Source: CAYVQU01 sp964453155
GTDB taxonomy: Bacteria; Chloroflexota; Anaerolineae; Anaerolineales; UBA11858
DNA length: 40,323 bases
Reading direction: 5' to 3'
NCBI GenBank assembly: GCA_964453155.1
Contig: CAYVQU010000027.1
Span: 1-40,323 of the forward strand
This document shows, one piece after another, positions 33,063-40,323 of this stretch. The position numbers and the translations under genes were made by a program. Below the pieces are notes generated by a model. That model made no database searches and had not been told where the DNA came from. It saw nothing but the letters and a program-made list of their open reading frames with translations. Position 1 is the stretch's first letter. The number at the start of each line of letters is the position of its first letter.

Positions 33063-33848
33063 ATGACGATCCTACTTAATTCTTCAGCTGTGACAAAACA
33101 ATTTGGCGGTTTGGTAGCAGTAAACAAGTTCGATTTCGAACTGCCTGAAGGAAAGATTATCAGTATTATTGGTCCCAATGGTGCCGGTAAAACGACTTTC
33201 TTCAACTGCATTACTGGATTTTACGAGATCACTTCGGGTGAGGTCACATTTAATGGTACCTTGCTCAACGGCAAATCTCCCGATCAAATCACAAAATTGG
33301 GCATCGCCCGCACCTATCAAAACATTCGCCTGTTTGCAAATATGACCGCGATCGAGAATATTTTAGTTGGGCAACATCCCCGCTTGAAAACCTTCTGGGC
33401 CGAAGCCATTTTCCAGACCTCCCGGGTCAAAAAAGAAGAGGCCGCCGCCACCGAAGAAGCTCGCCGGTTGCTCAACTTCGTCGGTTTACAGGGATTGGGC
33501 GATCAACTCTCCCGCAACCTGCCTTACGGAGCTCAACGCCGTTTAGAAATCGCTAGAGCGTTGGCCAGCCAACCTAAAATCCTGCTCTTGGACGAACCGA
33601 CCGCCGGCATGAACCCCAACGAGACGACCGAAATGATGCGTTTCATCCAACACTTGCGAGATGAACTCGGGATAACCATTCTGCTCATCGAGCATGATAT
33701 GAAAGTCGTCATGGGAATCAGCGAAAATATCTCAGTAATGGACTTTGGCACCAAAATCGCCGAAGGCACCCCGGCTGAAATCCAACGCAATCCCCGGGTT
33801 ATTGAAGCCTATCTCGGACGCGGGGCCGCAGGCAGCTCGGTACACTAA
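33063..33848 (+). CDS. livG: Branched-chain amino-acid-type ABC transporter ATPase LivG
   Basis: This 261-residue single ABC ATPase has Walker A GPNGAGKTT, Q-loop RTYQNIRLF, a signature in LPYGAQRRLEIARAL, and Walker B ILLLDEPTAGMNP with the switch His in LIEHDMKVV. The LivG-type end (RNPRVIEAYLG) is present. ATG 33063 is chosen because AAGGAG lies 6 nt upstream; an in-frame ATG at 33018 overlaps livM and has no such site. It acts as a heterodimer with LivF. Confidence 0.94.
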   Translation: MTILLNSSAVTKQFGGLVAVNKFDFELPEGKIISIIGPNGAGKTTFFNCITGFYEITSGEVTFNGTLLNGKSPDQITKLGIARTYQNIRLFANMTAIENILVGQHPRLKTFWAEAIFQTSRVKKEEAAATEEARRLLNFVGLQGLGDQLSRNLPYGAQRRLEIARALASQPKILLLDEPTAGMNPNETTEMMRFIQHLRDELGITILLIEHDMKVVMGISENISVMDFGTKIAEGTPAEIQRNPRVIEAYLGRGAAGSSVH

Positions 33849-33862
33849 ATGGAGAATGACCA

Positions 33863-34576
33863 ATGGCAATGCTAGAAGTCAATGATATTCATACCTACTA
33901 TGGAAACATCCATGCCCTGAAAGGCATCTCCATCACGGTGGAAAAAGGCGAAATCGTCAGTCTAATTGGGGCCAATGGGGCGGGAAAAACAACCACCCTG
34001 CGCACCATCAGCGGTTTGCTCAAACCCCGAGTTGGAAACGTAACTCTTGAAGGCGAGGATTTGGGTAAATACAAAGCCCACGAACTCGTCTACAAAGGGG
34101 TCGCGATGGTTCCCGAAGGCCGCGGCGTTTTCGCTCGGCTAACCGTTTCTGAAAACATGGATATGGGTGCTTTTTCACGGAAAGATAAAACCAATATCTC
34201 TGCTGATTTAGAACGAGTCTTCGATCTCTTCCCTCGGCTAAAAGAACGCCGCACACAAGTTGCCGGGACACTTTCGGGTGGTGAGCAGCAAATGCTCGCA
34301 ACCGGTCGGGCACTGATGGCCAATCCCCGGCTGCTCTTGATGGACGAACCATCAATGGGTTTAGCCCCGGTGTTGGTGGAGAGCGTGTTTGACGCCATCA
34401 AACGGATCAACGAAGAAGGCACCACCATCTTGTTGGTGGAACAGAACGCTACGATGGCCCTCCAAATCGCTAACCGCGGGTACGTGCTACAAACCGGCGA
34501 AATCGTTCTGCACGACTCGGCTACTAACTTGCAACAGAACGAAATGGTGCAAAAAGCATATCTTGGTATTGATTAA
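33863..34576 (+). CDS. livF: Branched-chain amino-acid-type ABC transporter ATPase LivF
   Basis: This 237-residue ABC ATPase has Walker A GANGAGKTT, signature LSGGEQQMLATGRAL, Walker B LLLMDEPSMGLAP and switch region LLVEQNA, a LivF hallmark, followed by the usual end QKAYLGID. It begins 14 bp after livG and is the last gene of the operon, closed by a terminator about 25 bp downstream. It partners LivG on the cytoplasmic face of LivHM. Confidence 0.94.
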   Translation: MAMLEVNDIHTYYGNIHALKGISITVEKGEIVSLIGANGAGKTTTLRTISGLLKPRVGNVTLEGEDLGKYKAHELVYKGVAMVPEGRGVFARLTVSENMDMGAFSRKDKTNISADLERVFDLFPRLKERRTQVAGTLSGGEQQMLATGRALMANPRLLLMDEPSMGLAPVLVESVFDAIKRINEEGTTILLVEQNATMALQIANRGYVLQTGEIVLHDSATNLQQNEMVQKAYLGID

Positions 34577-34598
34577 ACCAAACATCGCTAAAAACCTG

Positions 34599-34630
34599 AC
34601 CTCCTGGAGATTTCCTTCGGGAGGTTTTTT
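34599..34630 (+). terminator. Intrinsic terminator of the liv operon
   Basis: A 6-bp stem ACCTCC/GGAGGT is followed by a run of six T residues. The loop is about 15 nt and can pair a little further inside. Confidence 0.8.
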
Positions 34631-34717
34631 GTCTCTAATGGTAGAATTATCGAATTACTAAATTTGAGACTGGAGATTTGAGAAAGAGGTCGGGGTGGAT
34701 GTGGGATTCTTTGCCTG

Positions 34718-34836
34718 GTCAAAATGTCCAATAGGTCTAAAGCGTCTAAATGATCTCAGGGGTCCAACGGTCAGCCCAAAGACCAGGGGACATTTTCGAC
34801 CTATTAGACGAAATAGACCCCTCTGACCTCTCTGAC
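34718..34836. repeat. Inverted array: seven GTC and seven GAC units at 9-bp spacing
   Basis: On the left, GTC (one reads ATC) recurs with middle T at 34719, 34727, 34736, 34745, 34754, 34763 and 34771 (steps 8, 9, 9, 9, 9, 8). On the right, GAC recurs with middle A at 34782, 34790, 34799, 34808, 34817, 34826 and 34835 (steps 8, 9, 9, 9, 9, 9). The arms face each other across a short AGCCCAAA centre, so a hairpin can form with 3-6 bp of pairing at each unit and mismatches between. The array stops 4 nt before the cinA ATG, where no Shine-Dalgarno site is present. Confidence 0.8.
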
Positions 34837-34840
34837 AATT

Positions 34841-35983
34841 ATGCCCATAGCAGAAATCATCACGATTGGAACAGAATTACTTCTAGGGGAAACTGTCGAT
34901 ACCAACACCCGTTATATTGCCCGTGCCCTGCGGGATGAGGGGGTGGATTTGTACCGTACTTCAACCATTGGCGACAATGTCGAACGGATTGCTGATATTA
35001 TCCGGGAAGGAATGGCGCGCGCCGAAGTCATTATCACCACCGGTGGGTTAGGACCAACCATCGATGACCCCACCCGCGCGGCAATTGCGTTAGGGGTCGG
35101 CGTCGAAACTGAATTTCGAGAAGAATTATGGGAACAAATCATCGAGCGGTTTGGCCGCTATGGCCGCACGCCCACTGAGAACAACAAACGCCAAGCATTT
35201 GTGCCCGTAGGAGCGGTCGCAGTTGAAAATCCGGTTGGAACCGCCCCAGCCTTCATCGTTGAAACGGAACGACACGCCATCATCGCACTCCCCGGAGTAC
35301 CACGTGAGATGGAATACTTGCTGGAACACAGCATACTTCCCTATTTAAAGGAGCGCTACAATCTCAAAGGTGTGATTAAGGCCCGCGTATTACATACCTC
35401 AGGGGTCGGTGAATCCCAAATCGATGATCGCATCGGCGATTTGGAACAACTTAGTAATCCGACAGTTGGTTTGGCCGCCCATGCTGGTCAGGTCGACATT
35501 CGCATCACGGCCAAGGCCGACACCGAAGAAATTGCCGATGCATTAATACAAGAAGTAGAACAAGATTTACGGAAACGCCTCCGTTTTTGGATTTATGGCG
35601 CCGATGAGGAAACTTTGGAGGGGGTGGCTTTAGACGTTCTAAGTGTTTATGGTTGGAAGCTGGCCGTGGTAGAAGCCAATTTAGGTGGCCGTTTGATCCA
35701 ACGATTAGCAAAAGCCAAGGGTTCATTTGAGGGAGGGGAAGTTTTAACCACTACACCTCCCCCTGAAAATTTGTCGAATATTGTACGAGACGCTTGCAAC
35801 ACGCGCGGCGCCCAAACCGGCCTGGGGGTCATCTTGGAACCCGGCGAAACCAAGCAGACTTTGCATATCGCCCTAATAACCCCCGACGAAGACCGGCTGG
35901 TCACCAGAACTTATGGTGGCCCGCCCCAAATGGCACCCCGGTGGGCAGTGAATTTGAGTTTGGATTTGATTCGAAAATTATGA
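34841..35983 (+). CDS. cinA: CinA-family protein with degenerate deamidase domain
   Basis: This 380-residue protein has two parts. Residues 1 to about 170 are the CinA N-terminal (MoCF-binding fold) domain, with AEIITIGTELLLGETVDTNTRY, TTGGLGPTIDDPTR and ALPGVPREMEYLL, linked in characterised homologues to ADP-ribose pyrophosphatase activity. A middle region and a PncC-like C-terminal domain follow. In active NMN deamidases the latter has the motif ESCTGG; here the matching residues 278-283 are EANLGG, so the catalytic Ser is lost. The usual GIAGPxGG motif is also not seen. The C-terminal domain is probably not a working NMN deamidase. The start has no ribosome site and directly follows the repeat array at 34718-34836. 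Confidence 0.88.
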   Translation: MPIAEIITIGTELLLGETVDTNTRYIARALRDEGVDLYRTSTIGDNVERIADIIREGMARAEVIITTGGLGPTIDDPTRAAIALGVGVETEFREELWEQIIERFGRYGRTPTENNKRQAFVPVGAVAVENPVGTAPAFIVETERHAIIALPGVPREMEYLLEHSILPYLKERYNLKGVIKARVLHTSGVGESQIDDRIGDLEQLSNPTVGLAAHAGQVDIRITAKADTEEIADALIQEVEQDLRKRLRFWIYGADEETLEGVALDVLSVYGWKLAVVEANLGGRLIQRLAKAKGSFEGGEVLTTTPPPENLSNIVRDACNTRGAQTGLGVILEPGETKQTLHIALITPDEDRLVTRTYGGPPQMAPRWAVNLSLDLIRKL

Positions 35984-36035
35984 AACGTGAGGCATAATAT
36001 GTTAAACCTGGTGCACTCAAGCATCACGGTTCACC

Positions 36036-36047
36036 CCTCACGTGAGG
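36036..36047. promoter_or_regulatory. Palindrome CCTCACGTGAGG over the ribosome site
   Basis: This perfect 12-bp palindrome ends 7 nt before the amidohydrolase start and contains its GAGG ribosome site. An extra ACGTGAGG lies at 35985-35992. It could be an operator or a hairpin hiding the ribosome site, or part of the CACG-type degenerate repeats of this genome. Confidence 0.4.
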
Positions 36048-36054
36048 ACTAACT

Positions 36055-38040
36055 ATGAAAAAAGTTGATATTCTATTGACCAACGCCATCGTTGTAACGA
36101 TGGATGCCGATTATCAAATTTTTGAGCCGGGAGCGGTGGCCATTGCGACCGACAGCATCGTCGCAGTGGGTCTCGCTTCTGATCTCGAGACCCACTATTC
36201 CCCGACCAAGATCATTGATTGCGAGGGCAAAGTTTTGATGCCCGGTTTAATCAATGCCCACACCCATGTGCCCATGACGTTGCTGCGGGGTTTAGCCGAT
36301 GACTTGCGATTAGATGTTTGGTTGATGGGTTACATGATGCCGGTTGAGCGTGAATTTGTCTCACCCGAATTTGTTCGGCTGGGGACCCAATTGGCTTGCA
36401 TTGAATCGATCCGCTCAGGGGTGACCTGTTTTGTCGATATGTACTATTTCGAAGCTGAAGTTGCCCGGGCAACCGCCGAAATCGGGCTGCGAGCCATTTG
36501 TGGTCAATCTGTGCTGAAATTCCCCTCCCCAGATGCCGAATCTTACGAAGATGCGTTGGAGTACTCACGTCAATTTATTCAAGATTGGCAAGATCACCCC
36601 CTCATTGTCCCCACGGTTGCTCCCCACGCTCCTTATACCTGCACTGAAGATATTCTGGAAGAATCCGCGGCGCTGGCGGCTGAGTTTAATGTCCCCCTTC
36701 AAACCCATATTGCTGAAACAGCCTTTGAAGTTGAGAATTCTAATGAAGAACATGGCATGCCAGTGGTGCCCTATGTTGAGAAACATCAACTTTTCAAATC
36801 CAATGTAATTGCCGCTCACTGTGTCCATTTGGATGAGCAAGAAATCCATACGATGGAAAAATATGGGGCCGGAGTTATCCACAACCCCACATCGAATTTG
36901 AAGTTGGCTTCCGGCATGGCGCCCATTCAAAAGATGTTGGATGTGGGTGTGAGGGTTGGCATCGGTACAGATGGCCCCGCTTCGAACAACGATCTCGATA
37001 TGTTCGAAGAAATGCGACTGGCAGCGCTCCTGGGTAAAGGCAGTACGGGCGATCCCACTGCAATTCCGGCAAAAACGGCCTTAGGCATGGCAACTCGCTT
37101 GGGGGCAGCAGCCATCCATCTCGACGATCTAACGGGCAGCCTGGAACCCGGTAAACGGGCCGATCTCATCCTGGTTGAGATCAATCCCTTGCATAATGCC
37201 CCGCGCTTTCGGCGTGATCCTGAAGGCATCTATGCGCAATTAGTTTATGCCACCAAATCTACCGACGTCACCGACGTCATGGTCAACGGTCAGTGGGTCA
37301 TGCAAGATAAGCAGTTAACCACGCTAGATGAAGCCGAATTGATCCAGCAGGCCACAGCTTATGCAGCCAAAATTGACGCATTCCTGATTGAACGAGAACA
37401 ATCGGTCCTTTCCAAATTAGTCGCCATTGGGGGTGCAATTCAGCAGGAGAGTTTCGAGGTTCAAACCAAAATTCGCATCAATGACCCCCAGGATGTCATT
37501 TCAGCCTTAGATAAACCTGAGATCGAAATTCTTTATCATCGCCACTATCACGAATACGACACCTATCTCCAGTTTGATAATCCCGCTCAAGGGCAAATCC
37601 GCTATCGGGAGGACGAATTCATCGACTCACAGGGCAATGTCAGCAACATCCGGTATCGCTTGACCCATATCGGTGAAGCTCGGGAACGGGATTTCCCCAC
37701 TGGGGCATTGCTTTCCCGCAGCCGCTATATCGCGGATGCAACCCACAGCCGCCGGTTTTACCGCGAATATTTCAAGCCCTGTGCAGAAACCTTCATCGAG
37801 AAAGATCGCCTCCGCTGGCGGGTGATTTTCCAAGGGACTACCTTCTACATCAACCTCGATCGCATGGATCAACCCGACATCGGCACCTTCCTGGAAGTCA
37901 AAAGTCGTACCTGGAGCCTGCGCGATGCTGAACACAAAGCCGAGTTGATCAAAACCCTGCTCGAAACCCTGGGGATGTCATCCGATGAAATTGTGACTGA
38001 GGATTATGTGGCCTTTGTGGAGACCCAGGCGTGTAACTGA
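36055..38040 (+). CDS. Amidohydrolase (MTA/SAH deaminase-like) fused to a CYTH domain
   Basis: This 661-residue protein has two parts. Residues 1 to about 445 form an amidohydrolase like 5-methylthioadenosine/S-adenosylhomocysteine deaminase (MtaD): metal motif INAHTHVPMTLLRG, APHAPYTCT, THIAETAFEV, AAHCVHLD and IGTDGPASNNDLDM, all intact. After a helical linker, residues about 466-655 look like a CYTH (triphosphate tunnel) domain: alternating-charge strand FEVQTKIRI, YHEYDTYLQF, basic strands with RYRLTH and KDRLRWRV, and the closing FLEVKSR. CYTH enzymes act on triphosphates (thiamine-TP, tripolyphosphate, or ATP to cAMP), with metal bound by Glu residues; the first motif here is EVQTK, not ExExK, so activity is uncertain. 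The frame is continuous with no internal start signal. Deaminase assignment is firm; the fusion partner is a motif-based call. Confidence 0.85.
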   Translation: MKKVDILLTNAIVVTMDADYQIFEPGAVAIATDSIVAVGLASDLETHYSPTKIIDCEGKVLMPGLINAHTHVPMTLLRGLADDLRLDVWLMGYMMPVEREFVSPEFVRLGTQLACIESIRSGVTCFVDMYYFEAEVARATAEIGLRAICGQSVLKFPSPDAESYEDALEYSRQFIQDWQDHPLIVPTVAPHAPYTCTEDILEESAALAAEFNVPLQTHIAETAFEVENSNEEHGMPVVPYVEKHQLFKSNVIAAHCVHLDEQEIHTMEKYGAGVIHNPTSNLKLASGMAPIQKMLDVGVRVGIGTDGPASNNDLDMFEEMRLAALLGKGSTGDPTAIPAKTALGMATRLGAAAIHLDDLTGSLEPGKRADLILVEINPLHNAPRFRRDPEGIYAQLVYATKSTDVTDVMVNGQWVMQDKQLTTLDEAELIQQATAYAAKIDAFLIEREQSVLSKLVAIGGAIQQESFEVQTKIRINDPQDVISALDKPEIEILYHRHYHEYDTYLQFDNPAQGQIRYREDEFIDSQGNVSNIRYRLTHIGEARERDFPTGALLSRSRYIADATHSRRFYREYFKPCAETFIEKDRLRWRVIFQGTTFYINLDRMDQPDIGTFLEVKSRTWSLRDAEHKAELIKTLLETLGMSSDEIVTEDYVAFVETQACN

Positions 38041-38152
38041 GGATCGGGATTGGAGAATGGTATAAGGTCGGGTTTATCTAGATGCTGGATCGTAAACATT
38101 TTCAATTTCTAGTTTCCAATCTCCACTCGCAATCAATTCACCATTCACAACT

Positions 38153-39001
38153 ATGAAACTTGCCGTCCTGTCTGACATTCACGCTAACTACGTCGCCCTG
38201 GAGGCCGTCACCGATCATATCGAAAGCTGGGGGCCGGATTTTGTGGTAGTCGCCGGAGATATCGTAAATCGCGGGCCGCGATCGGGCGATTGTTTGGATT
38301 TTCTACTGGAGAAACAAAGAACTTCAGGATGGGAAATTATCCGCGGCAATCACGAAGACTATGTCATCTACTGTGCGGAAGAAACCGAGTTTACTCCCGC
38401 TCATTATGATCTCTTCCAACCAGTTTTCTTTGCCATTGAGCAGTTAGGCCAAAATGTTACTCAATTAAAAGTGTTTCCGGAGTCGATTTCAAAGGAACAT
38501 CCCGACTATGGCGAAGTTCGAGTGGTCCATGCCTCGATGAAAAATAATCGGGATGGCGTTTACCCTGAGACCTCCGATCATGCACTGCGCTCGAAAATTG
38601 CCCCTGCCCCAGCTGTTTTCATTACCGGGCATACCCATCGGCCCCTCATCCGTAATGTCAATGGCACCCTGGTAATCAATTCAGGTTCGGCCGGACTCCC
38701 CTTTGATGAGGATCTCCGGCCCAGCTACGCCCAAATTACTTGGAATAGAAACCGCTGGCGGGCTGAGATTATCCGGGTCAAATATGATACTGCCAAAGCC
38801 GAGAAAGATTATGCCAGTTCAGCATACCGAGATAAGGCTGGGCCGATCGCAAAATTAGTATTATTTGAACTCCGTTCCGGATTAGGCCAACTCTATCAAT
38901 GGACAGCGGCCTATAATGATCCCATTTTAAATGGAGATATATCGGTCGAAGCCGCAGTCAAAGAATTTCTCAAAAATCCGATCACGAAACCCTATTGGTA
39001 G
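38153..39001 (+). CDS. Calcineurin-like metallophosphoesterase
   Basis: This 282-residue phosphoesterase has the dinuclear-metal motifs in order: SDIHAN (Asp8, His10), AGDIVNRGP (Asp36), RGNHED (Asn66, His67), VVHASM and GHTHRP, so all ligands are present. It resembles the YfcE/MJ0936-like group plus an extra C-terminal segment of about 90 residues. Members hydrolyse phosphodiesters or phosphomonoesters; cyclic-nucleotide hydrolysis is possible but unproven. There is no Shine-Dalgarno site before the ATG. The 112-bp gap upstream holds inverted GATTGG/CCAATC-type units at about 9-bp spacing. Confidence 0.88.
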   Translation: MKLAVLSDIHANYVALEAVTDHIESWGPDFVVVAGDIVNRGPRSGDCLDFLLEKQRTSGWEIIRGNHEDYVIYCAEETEFTPAHYDLFQPVFFAIEQLGQNVTQLKVFPESISKEHPDYGEVRVVHASMKNNRDGVYPETSDHALRSKIAPAPAVFITGHTHRPLIRNVNGTLVINSGSAGLPFDEDLRPSYAQITWNRNRWRAEIIRVKYDTAKAEKDYASSAYRDKAGPIAKLVLFELRSGLGQLYQWTAAYNDPILNGDISVEAAVKEFLKNPITKPYW

Positions 39002-39171
39002 TTGGTAGGTTTGTTAGTTGGTTTTCTACACACAAAGCGCAGTTTAAACCCCACTTCAAGCAGCAGATTGCCGAAAGATCGTTTATCGGAATGAAAGTTC
39101 AAACCGAAATCTGCTAAGATGTGGTGGAAAAACAAGCCAATTCATAAGTACGCCTCATCCGTCACACCCTT

Positions 39172-39759
39172 ATGCCCTGGATCAAACAAATCCCCATTGA
39201 AAAAGCAACTGGATTATTGAAACGCCAATTCGAGGCCGCCACCAAACGGGCTGGCCAAGTATGGAACATCGTCCACATCATGAGCCAGAATCCGGTTATT
39301 TTACGAGATAGTATGCGAATGTATTCGGCAACAATGCACGCCGAATCACCACTAACCCGCGCCCAACGGGAGATGTTGGCAGTAGTTGTGTCGGTAGAGA
39401 ATAATTGTCACTATTGAAGCCAATCTCATGCTCATGATCTCCGTGCAGAGATCGAAACCGAAATTCCCGATCCATTAGAAGCAGATCATTATGTTCATGC
39501 CTTAGTACGCGATTGGCATTCGGCCCCCCTAACCGAAACCGACCGAGTTTTGTGTCAATTTGCGGCTAAACTTACACACAAACCCAAAGAAATGACCCCC
39601 GAAGACTTGGATACCTTAAGAACGCTGGGACTTGACGATCGCGGGATTCATGATGCAGTGCAAGTTATTAGTTATTTCAATTACATCAACCGAATTGCCG
39701 ATGCCTTGGGTGTTGAACCTGAGAATTTTATTATCCCCTGGGGAACCGAACAAATTTAA
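39172..39759 (+). CDS. AhpD-like peroxidase-related selenoprotein (Sec at TGA 39415-39417)
   Basis: The frame reads 81 codons, then TGA, then 113 codons to a TAA, giving 195 residues if TGA is selenocysteine. This is the normal length for carboxymuconolactone decarboxylase/AhpD-type peroxidase-related proteins. The TGA falls exactly on the second cysteine of the active-site motif: E-N-N-C79-H-Y-U82-S-Q-S-H86, matching the family pattern ExxCxxCxxxH, with the proton-relay His kept. The protein after the TGA keeps family features up to the C-terminal FNYINRIADALGVEPE, so there is no decay. A 6-bp hairpin fits a bacterial SECIS just downstream. AhpD-like CxxU selenoproteins are known. It should reduce peroxides or disulfides in the cytoplasm. 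The start has no clear ribosome site. A nonsense mutation or sequencing error is the alternative. Confidence 0.85.
39436..39453 (+). promoter_or_regulatory. SECIS-like hairpin inside the AhpD-like coding region
   Basis: A perfect 6-bp stem GATCTC/GAGATC (39436-39441 with 39448-39453), extendable by a U-G pair, closes a 6-nt loop CGTGCA. The loop starts 25 nt after the TGA and has G as its second base, which fits the published rules for bacterial SECIS elements (distance about 16-37 nt, G in the first two loop positions). Confidence 0.75.
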
Positions 39760-39765
39760 CATAAT

Positions 39766-39798
39766 AGCTGGCAGCTCAAATTTCGAATACTGCCAGCT
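39766..39798. terminator. Terminator between convergent genes
   Basis: A perfect 9-bp stem AGCTGGCAG/CTGCCAGCT with a 15-nt loop lies between the AhpD-like gene and the convergent membrane protein gene. The T-rich flanks are short on both sides, so it may serve both directions weakly. Confidence 0.7.
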
Positions 39799-39831
39799 TT
39801 AAATGTTCGTTCAGATGTTAAGAAAATGCGT

Positions 39832-40227
39832 CTAATGATGATGATCCAGGTCTGGGGTCGTGAAGAAATGTTCGGGGGTGTTGAAACTGAATGCCACGTA
39901 AACAAACAACGCCACCAGGAAAATCAACAAAGTTGAATACTTAAATGCCGGGCGATACTCAATATCGACCAATGCTGCTTCCATCCGTAGAGCAAAGTAA
40001 ATCCCAAATATCGTCATTGCATTAGCATAAATAATTTCCCAAGGCAATTCGAGCATCTCACCGGTGAGGGCTTGAACAAAGAAAAACACATTGGTGGTTA
40101 TCCACGGGAAAGCAATTGATACCAATAGGCGGGTGTAGACAAAATTTTGGACTGAACCGATCTTCTTGCGATCCACAAAAAATTCAACAATGCTCACGAA
40201 CAAGTAAGCAAAGAAGAGCATTTTCAT
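39832..40227 (-). CDS. Small polytopic membrane protein of unknown function
   Basis: This 131-residue protein has about four hydrophobic segments (near 2-18, 34-53, 64-83 and 97-114). The cytoplasm-like stretch DRKKIGS follows the first. The C-terminus ends DLDHHH, which might bind a metal but could be chance. I do not recognise the family. The gene converges on the AhpD-like gene. Upstream to the window edge (40228-40323) there is an AT-flanked hairpin (TCCGCT/AGCGGA) with no clear role. Confidence 0.7.
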   Translation of the reverse strand: MKMLFFAYLFVSIVEFFVDRKKIGSVQNFVYTRLLVSIAFPWITTNVFFFVQALTGEMLELPWEIIYANAMTIFGIYFALRMEAALVDIEYRPAFKYSTLLIFLVALFVYVAFSFNTPEHFFTTPDLDHHH

Positions 40228-40323
40228 ATGGAAGAAGCTCGTCTCACCTTCTTCTCCAATGATTTTAAATTTTTAGTTTCCGCTAAAGCGGACAAAAAAG
40301 TCTCACCTATGGTATGAAAAGGA

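Noticed and set aside
34718..34836. CRISPR array
   Set aside because: Units are 9 bp with only three fixed bases and the arms are inverted; there are no 25-40 bp identical repeats and no cas genes in the window.
39172..39417. Truncated AhpD-like pseudogene with a premature stop
   Set aside because: The frame after the TGA stays intact and family-like to a normal end. The stop sits exactly on the catalytic Cys column, and a SECIS-like hairpin follows.
40271..40297. Terminator at the right end (TCCGCT/AGCGGA hairpin)
   Set aside because: The T-run precedes the stem on both strands, which is the wrong side for an intrinsic terminator.

Overview
The window looks like a chromosome segment of an anaerobic or facultative Chloroflexota bacterium, probably Anaerolineae-like. 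This is inferred from gene style: BMP and Liv lipoproteins with LSAC/LAAC lipoboxes, a Ser/Thr kinase with a Thr/Pro linker and an outer PD40 propeller, and intergenic arrays of degenerate 8-9 bp repeats. No rRNA or tRNA gene was seen, so the assignment is not firm.

Positions 118-21192 form one long minus-strand purine region. From promoter to end it reads: 8-oxoguanine deaminase, adenine deaminase, a GntR/UTRA repressor, an aspartate-carbamoyltransferase-like enzyme, a YgeW-like carbamoyltransferase and carbamate kinase. A complete BMP-type nucleoside ABC importer follows (lipoprotein, small membrane protein, ATPase, two permeases), then an EEP-family phosphatase/nuclease. A second importer closes the region: two permeases, a lipoprotein with two tandem BMP domains, an ATPase, and a threonine-synthase-like PLP enzyme translationally coupled to it. 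The likely logic is uptake of nucleosides and bases, deamination, and recovery of ATP from carbamoyl phosphate. The ring-opening steps are not in the window.

Positions 21454-27952 hold a three-repeat secreted protein, the sensor kinase, gyrB and a polytopic membrane protein, all on the minus strand. From 28093 the genes run on the plus strand: a lone cyclic-nucleotide-binding domain protein, a full branched-chain amino-acid ABC transporter (livK-H-M-G-F), a CinA homologue with a degenerate deamidase domain, an amidohydrolase fused to a CYTH domain, and a calcineurin-like phosphoesterase. Next comes an AhpD-like peroxidase whose second active-site cysteine codon is TGA, followed by a SECIS-like hairpin, so it is most likely a selenoprotein. 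A minus-strand membrane protein closes the window.

The most notable items are the AhpD selenoprotein, the amidohydrolase-CYTH fusion, the duplicated BMP receptor, the intergenic inverted arrays of 9-bp-periodic repeats (the best has seven GTC and seven mirrored GAC units just before cinA), a promoter held between two identical-type operators, and extra Shine-Dalgarno-like sequences in the leaders of all three receptor genes.
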